Part shown: positions 5,527 to 6,246 of the stretch, piece after piece
Layout: each line of letters opens with the position of its first letter
Numbering within the stretch: the first letter of the stretch is position 1
NCBI GenBank assembly: GCA_002391425.1
Contig: DGEZ01000068.1
Coordinates: forward strand, 1 to 6,246
Direction of reading: 5' to 3'
DNA: 6,246 bases
Source: Micrococcales bacterium UBA3913
GTDB taxonomy: Bacteria > Actinomycetota > Actinomycetes > Actinomycetales > Microbacteriaceae
The notes under the pieces: model-generated
Told to the model about the DNA's origin: nothing
The model's database searches: none
What the model saw: the letters and a program-made list of their open reading frames with translations, nothing else
Translations under genes and position numbers: made by a program

Positions 5527-6224
5527 GCGATCGTCGTTCCGAAGGCAGTTCCGACCAGGAGCGTGAACGCCATCGTTACCAACCCCATGAGAACATTTCG
5601 GGCAACCGCCCTCCAGATCTGAGCCTTCCCCAGCCGGGCACTCACATACCCGGTCAGGAACAGAGCAAGCGCGACCGCCCCGACGATCACGCCGACGCGC
5701 ACCATCGCGGCAAGGGGCAAAACCACCACGATCAGCGGGAGCATCGCCCCGACACTGAAGGAGAGGAAGGATGCGAACGCCGCCGCCCAGGGGTTCGTCA
5801 GCGCATCCGGGTCGATGCCCAGCCGCGCCTCCGCGTGCGCATCCAGGGCATCCTTCTGAGTCAGATCCCGCGCCACCAGTTCGGCGACATCCCGCGACAA
5901 CCCCTTCTGCTCGTAGGCGGTGACAAGTTCGGCAAACTCCTTCTCCGGCTGACTAGACAGCAGGCTCTGCTCACGCGCCAGGATGGCCTCCTGGGTGTCC
6001 CGCTGAGTGCTCACAGAAACGTACTCGCCGCCAGCCATCGAGAACGCACCCGCGACAAGCGCAGCCACCCCCGCCGTCGCAATCACTGCCGCGTTGCTCG
6101 TGGCGCCAGCCACGCCGATGACCGTCCCAGCCACCGAGACGATCCCGTCATTCGCCCCCAGCACTCCCGCACGCAACCAGTTGAGGCGGGATTCAATGGA
6201 GTCTCGCGGCTCCGCGTCCGTCAC
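5523..6224 (-). CDS. VIT1/CCC1-family Fe2+/Mn2+ transporter
   Basis: A 233-residue membrane protein of the VIT1/CCC1 family, which exports or sequesters Fe2+ or Mn2+, generally by proton antiport. Five predicted membrane segments: about 19-39, 44-66, 145-170, 173-197 and 206-229. The signature GANDGIVSVAGTVIGVAGA holds Asp26, and AGAFSMAGGEYVSVSTQRDT holds Met63. Their 37-residue spacing equals that of the pathway residues Asp43/Met80 in eucalyptus VIT1. Residues 75-138 form the soluble helical metal-binding domain between segments 2 and 3, with Glu85, Glu96 and Glu99 at ligand positions; Leu88 sits where another glutamate is expected. There is no N-terminal ferritin-like domain (unlike MbfA), so this is the minimal form. 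The GTG start is supported by GGGAGG 5 nt upstream, and the protein begins just before the conserved SRLNWLRAGVLGANDG. The promoter lies outside the window. Fe versus Mn preference cannot be decided. Confidence 0.95.
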   Translation of the reverse strand: MTDAEPRDSIESRLNWLRAGVLGANDGIVSVAGTVIGVAGATSNAAVIATAGVAALVAGAFSMAGGEYVSVSTQRDTQEAILAREQSLLSSQPEKEFAELVTAYEQKGLSRDVAELVARDLTQKDALDAHAEARLGIDPDALTNPWAAAFASFLSFSVGAMLPLIVVVLPLAAMVRVGVIVGAVALALFLTGYVSARLGKAQIWRAVARNVLMGLVTMAFTLLVGTAFGTTIA

Positions 6225-6229
6225 TTTCG

Positions 6230-6235
6230 CCTCCC
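6230..6235 (-). promoter_or_regulatory. Ribosome binding site of the VIT1-family gene
   Basis: GGGAGG on the minus strand, 5 nt before GTG at 6224, supports the non-ATG start. Only 11 further bases remain in the window, so the promoter is not visible. Confidence 0.75.
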
Positions 6236-6246
6236 GCTTACGAGCA

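Overview
The window is dense, GC-rich DNA. GTG starts are common, one gene appears leaderless, and the proteins resemble those of high-GC Gram-positives. This suggests an actinobacterial chromosome, probably Micrococcales (Microbacteriaceae-like). The lineage is inferred from protein and codon style; there is no rRNA or other taxonomic marker. No mobile element, CRISPR array, tRNA or phage signature was seen. All six genes look intact.

Layout. 25-1434 (-): stand-alone amidase-signature hydrolase with a complete Lys/cis-Ser/Ser triad. 1435-1676: divergent intergenic region with a T-N11-A dyad. 1677-2438 (+): NfsA-type flavin nitroreductase/NAD(P)H oxidoreductase, ending in a long hairpin that overlaps its stop codon. 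2439-2640: 202-bp intergenic region with two candidate promoters and two dyads. 2641-3585 (+): short zinc-type alcohol dehydrogenase lacking the structural-zinc lobe. 3586-3664: hairpin plus a 13-bp dyad. 3665-4519 (+): QorB-type NAD(P)H:quinone oxidoreductase (NmrA/SDR fold). 4588-5526 (+): LysR-family regulator, probably translated from a leaderless mRNA. 5523-6224 (-): VIT1/CCC1-family Fe2+/Mn2+ transporter, convergent with the regulator and sharing a CTAG double stop with it.

How the genes may work together (inference). The centre is a redox group: a flavin nitroreductase, an NAD-type alcohol dehydrogenase, a quinone/carbonyl reductase and a LysR regulator on one strand. This would suit a detoxification or catabolic module for quinones, nitroaromatics, alcohols or aldehydes. 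Three intergenic 13-mers of the form TG-N9-CA with 4-bp inverted arms fit the LysR T-N11-A consensus and could be targets of the local LysR protein. The amidase and the iron/manganese transporter may simply be neighbours. I found no clear evidence of a wholly new kind of system. The points most worth checking are the regulatory dyads, the lobe-deleted dehydrogenase, the leaderless regulator and the CTAG overlap.
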